Positions 61,858 to 64,000 of a stretch of DNA of 64,000 nt are shown here, in pieces (position 1 is the stretch's first letter; every line of letters starts with the position of its first letter). Position numbers and translations under genes: made by a program. Location of the stretch: assembly GCF_002831685.1 (NCBI RefSeq), contig NZ_CP025119.1, positions 717,001 through 781,000 on the forward strand, given 5' to 3'. Source of the DNA: Polaribacter sp. ALD11. GTDB lineage: Bacteria > Bacteroidota > Bacteroidia > Flavobacteriales > Flavobacteriaceae. The notes beneath the pieces are model-generated. The model saw only the letters and a list, made by a program, of their open reading frames with translations. It had not been told where the DNA came from and ran no database searches.

Positions 61858-62583
61858 ATGAAAACAACAGATTGGTTTACAGATTGGTTTAACACAAAGT
61901 ATTATCACATTCTTTATAAAGAAAGAAATGACTTTGAAGCTCAGTTATTTATGAAAAATATTACTGAGTTTCTTGGTTTAAAAAAAACTTCTCACATTTT
62001 AGATTTACCTTGTGGTAAAGGTCGTCATTCTGTGTTTTTGAATTCTTTGGGTTATAATGTTACAGGTGCAGATTTATCTAAAAATAGTATTAATGCAGCT
62101 AAAAAGTTTGAAAATGATACTCTAAAATTTGAAGTTCATGACATGCGTGCTACTTTCAACAATAAGTACAACGCTGTTTTTAACTTGTTTACAAGCTTTG
62201 GTTATTTTGAAGATGACAAGGAGGATATTTTAATTTTACAGAATATTAAAAACGGATTGACAAAAGATGGTTTTTTCGTGTTCGATTTTTTAAATGCGGT
62301 ATTAGTAAAAGAAAACTTGGTTGAAGAAGAAGTTAAAGTTGTAGATAACATTACTTTTAATATAAAAAGAGAGATTACAAATGGTTTTATTTTAAAACAT
62401 ATTTCTTTTTTTGCTGATGATGAAGAACATTCTTACACGGAGCGTGTGAAATATTTAGATTTAGAAAAAATGACTTTATTTTTAGAGGAAGTTGGTTTTA
62501 AAATTGAACATACTTTTGGTGATTATCATTTAAATACCTTCAATCCTAAAAATTCTAATAGATTAATTATAGTTGCGAAATGA
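61858..62583 (+). CDS. Class I SAM-dependent methyltransferase
   Basis: 241 aa from the ATG at 61858 (MKTTDWFTDWFNTKYYH); the open frame extends upstream but the added residues look non-coding. Motif I HILDLPCGKGRHSVFL with GADLS, and FNLFTSFGYFED in the acceptor region. Substrate unknown. Its stop overlaps the ZIP gene's ATG by 4 bp. Confidence 0.87.
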   Translation: MKTTDWFTDWFNTKYYHILYKERNDFEAQLFMKNITEFLGLKKTSHILDLPCGKGRHSVFLNSLGYNVTGADLSKNSINAAKKFENDTLKFEVHDMRATFNNKYNAVFNLFTSFGYFEDDKEDILILQNIKNGLTKDGFFVFDFLNAVLVKENLVEEEVKVVDNITFNIKREITNGFILKHISFFADDEEHSYTERVKYLDLEKMTLFLEEVGFKIEHTFGDYHLNTFNPKNSNRLIIVAK

Positions 62584-63257
62584 ATTACATCTTACTAATT
62601 GCTTCTGTAATCTTAGGTGCATTACTAGTTTTTATTATAAAACCTAGTAATAAAATTGTGCGTTTACTATTGGCTTTTAGTGGCGCTTATCTTTTATCTG
62701 TAACTATTCTACACCTTTTACCAGAAGTATATACAGAGACTACAGATTCAAAAAGAGTGGGCATCTTTATTCTTATTGGTATTATTTTACAATCGGTTTT
62801 AGAATCTTTTTCTAAAGGTGCAGAACATGGTCATATTCACATTCATTCAGATGGTAAAAAGTTTCCTTCTTTACTTTTTGTGAGTTTGTGCTTGCATGCT
62901 TTTTCTGAAGGTTTGCCCATTCACCATGCAGGCGATAATTTGTTATGGGCAATTATTGTTCATAAAATTCCGATTGCTATTGTATTAACTACCTTTTTAA
63001 TACAAACAAAATATTCTAAAAAAATAGTTTTTGGTTTTCTCTTTTTCTTCGGATTTATGAGTCCGTTAGGAGTTTTACTAGGAGATAAAATTGATTTTTT
63101 CACCAACTATTACACAGAAATTACGGCACTTATTATTGGTGTTTTCTTACATATTTCTACGATTATTCTTTTTGAAAGCTCAGAGAATCACACCTTTAAC
63201 TTGCAGAAATTTATGGCTATTCTTTTAGGAGTTTTACTTACTGTTTTTACTTTGTAA
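62580..63257 (+). CDS. ZIP family metal transporter
   Basis: 225 aa, about seven membrane helices. Family features: LLPEVYTETTD in helix 2, a His-rich loop (EHGHIHIHSDG, residues about 82-92), and HAFSEGLPIHHAGD with metal-coordinating His and Glu. It imports Zn2+, Fe2+ or Mn2+; which metal cannot be told. Co-translated with the methyltransferase gene upstream. Confidence 0.9.
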   Translation: MNYILLIASVILGALLVFIIKPSNKIVRLLLAFSGAYLLSVTILHLLPEVYTETTDSKRVGIFILIGIILQSVLESFSKGAEHGHIHIHSDGKKFPSLLFVSLCLHAFSEGLPIHHAGDNLLWAIIVHKIPIAIVLTTFLIQTKYSKKIVFGFLFFFGFMSPLGVLLGDKIDFFTNYYTEITALIIGVFLHISTIILFESSENHTFNLQKFMAILLGVLLTVFTL

Positions 63258-63446
63258 GTTATATATTTCACTTTAAGCAACTGATTAGACTAATAGTTTT
63301 TAGATAAAATTATATCCATAAAAACAGGGTGAAACAATACAAGGTATTAGCAAATGGTGTTTAGCTAGATAATATTGAAAATTTATTTTGTAGTTTGTTA
63401 TATTGTTTTTTCAAAAAAGAGTACACTTTTAAAGCTTATTTATAAC

Positions 63447-63499
63447 AAATATTACATTTTTCTAATGGACTATTTTTCAAATAAAAAAATGTAATATTT
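63447..63499. repeat. Perfect 15-bp inverted repeat in the zip/recQ intergenic region
   Basis: AAATATTACATTTTT (63447-63461) pairs with its exact complement (63485-63499) around a 23-nt loop, 37 bp from the recQ stop codon. AT-only apart from one C/G pair, so a terminator or a protein-binding palindrome are both possible. Confidence 0.6.
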
Positions 63500-63535
63500 A
63501 TTTTTAGGAACAATTTTGTACCAAAATCATTATTT

Positions 63536-64000
63536 TTAATTTCCCACTTCATTTATAAATTTAATACGCATTAAACGCAACTCATCTTCATCATAATCTC
63601 CATCAAATTCATCTAAAGCTTCTTGTATATTATCTGTTTCAGCTTCCATAAAATATTCATGTATCTCTTCTTGCTGGTCTTCATCTAACAAGTCATCTAA
63701 AGCATAATCTATATTCAGTTTCGTACCAGAATAGATAATCGCTTCCATTTCTTTAATTAAATCATTCATTTCTTTCCCTTTAGACTTAGCAATATCTTCT
63801 AAAGGCAATTTTCTATCTGTATTCTGAATGATGTATAATTTTAAACCAGAATTAACTCCAGTACTTTTTACAATTAAATCATCTGGTCTTAAAATATCAT
63901 TTTCAGCAACATACGTAGTAATTAGTGAAACAAAATCTTTACCAAACTTTCTTGCCTTACCCTCTCCAACTCCATGAACTTTAGACATTTCATCTAAGTT
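63536..64000 (-). CDS. recQ: ATP-dependent DNA helicase RecQ, C-terminal part (5' end beyond window)
   Basis: 155 codons run from the window edge to the stop at 63536. KVHGVGEGKARKFGKDFVSLI is the end of an HRDC-type helix-hairpin-helix region, followed by a helical extension with GKEMNDLIKEMEAIIYSGTKLN typical of Bacteroidota RecQ C-termini, and a very acidic tail. The helicase core lies outside the window, so the assignment rests on this part only. Confidence 0.75.
   Translation of the reverse strand, partial: NLDEMSKVHGVGEGKARKFGKDFVSLITTYVAENDILRPDDLIVKSTGVNSGLKLYIIQNTDRKLPLEDIAKSKGKEMNDLIKEMEAIIYSGTKLNIDYALDDLLDEDQQEEIHEYFMEAETDNIQEALDEFDGDYDEDELRLMRIKFINEVGN

Noticed and set aside
1..64000. 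CRISPR arrays, rRNA genes and insertion sequences
   Set aside because: No regularly spaced repeats, no 16S/23S/5S signature and no transposase were seen.

Overview
The window is a chromosomal segment of an AT-rich member of the Bacteroidota, most likely Flavobacteriaceae (Polaribacter/Tenacibaculum-like; the genus is a guess). Supporting signs are a PorX-type T9SS regulator, a fused LpxC/FabZ, split transketolase, malate:quinone oxidoreductase, lipoproteins with acidic residues after the lipobox Cys, and TAnnTTTG -7 boxes upstream of many genes. Most of the window is ordinary core genome; one integrated element and one repeat family stand out.

Layout. 1-6521: an electrophile/aldehyde stress region (Old Yellow Enzyme and a Crp-family regulator leftward; then a rightward six-gene operon DoxX - TetR - nitroreductase - MDR reductase - Fe-alcohol dehydrogenase - DJ-1/PfpI lipoprotein, with a TetR-type palindrome at the promoter and a strong terminator). 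6671-9055: EamA transporter, Crp regulator, fatty acid desaturase. 9141-17868: leftward genes for a prolyl oligopeptidase, an odd zinc-ribbon SDR-like protein, two DEAD-box helicases flanking a cold-shock protein, YihY and a peroxiredoxin-like protein. 17928-23383: HPF, Maf, transketolase C-terminal subunit, an outer-membrane barrel, an FKBP lipoprotein, an S4 protein, a phosphoribosyltransferase and shikimate kinase.

23481-31262: tRNA-Lys(TTT), then tRNA-Leu(GAG), whose 3' end is the left attachment site of a 7.57-kb integrated element. A 17-bp copy of the tRNA end at 31246-31262 marks the right end. The element encodes a tyrosine recombinase, an XRE-type regulator, an excisionase-like HTH protein, a probable gene II/X-type rolling-circle replication initiator, a 334-aa orphan protein and a leftward block of five unknown membrane proteins/lipoproteins. 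I see no capsid, packaging, Zot, relaxase or conjugation gene. Short repeats surround the HTH-rep operon and the regulator promoter.

31396-44642: carboxypeptidase-regulatory-like protein, SPFH/prohibitin, VWA membrane protein, fabG, sucD, then the lipid A/EF-P cluster (LpxD-like, methyltransferase, efp, lpxA, lpxC/fabZ, lpxD, HD hydrolase), all leftward. 44810-52059: porX, tsaE, alanine dehydrogenase, DUF4258, TrmH-type methyltransferase, a sirtuin, a small conserved protein, and the rpsF-rpsR-rplI operon. 52187-64000: sterol desaturase-family protein, an ECF sigma / anti-sigma-like / outer-membrane trio, a DUF6508-like protein, mqo, priA, THUMP methyltransferase, a second methyltransferase, a ZIP transporter and the C-terminal part of RecQ.

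The most unexpected non-coding signal is a repeat of about 80-105 bp present three times (after porX, after the 156-aa gene at 50407-50877, and after the THUMP methyltransferase). Each copy lies in the same sense orientation and starts exactly 7 nt after the host gene's stop codon, with conserved ends that can pair around a variable hairpin.
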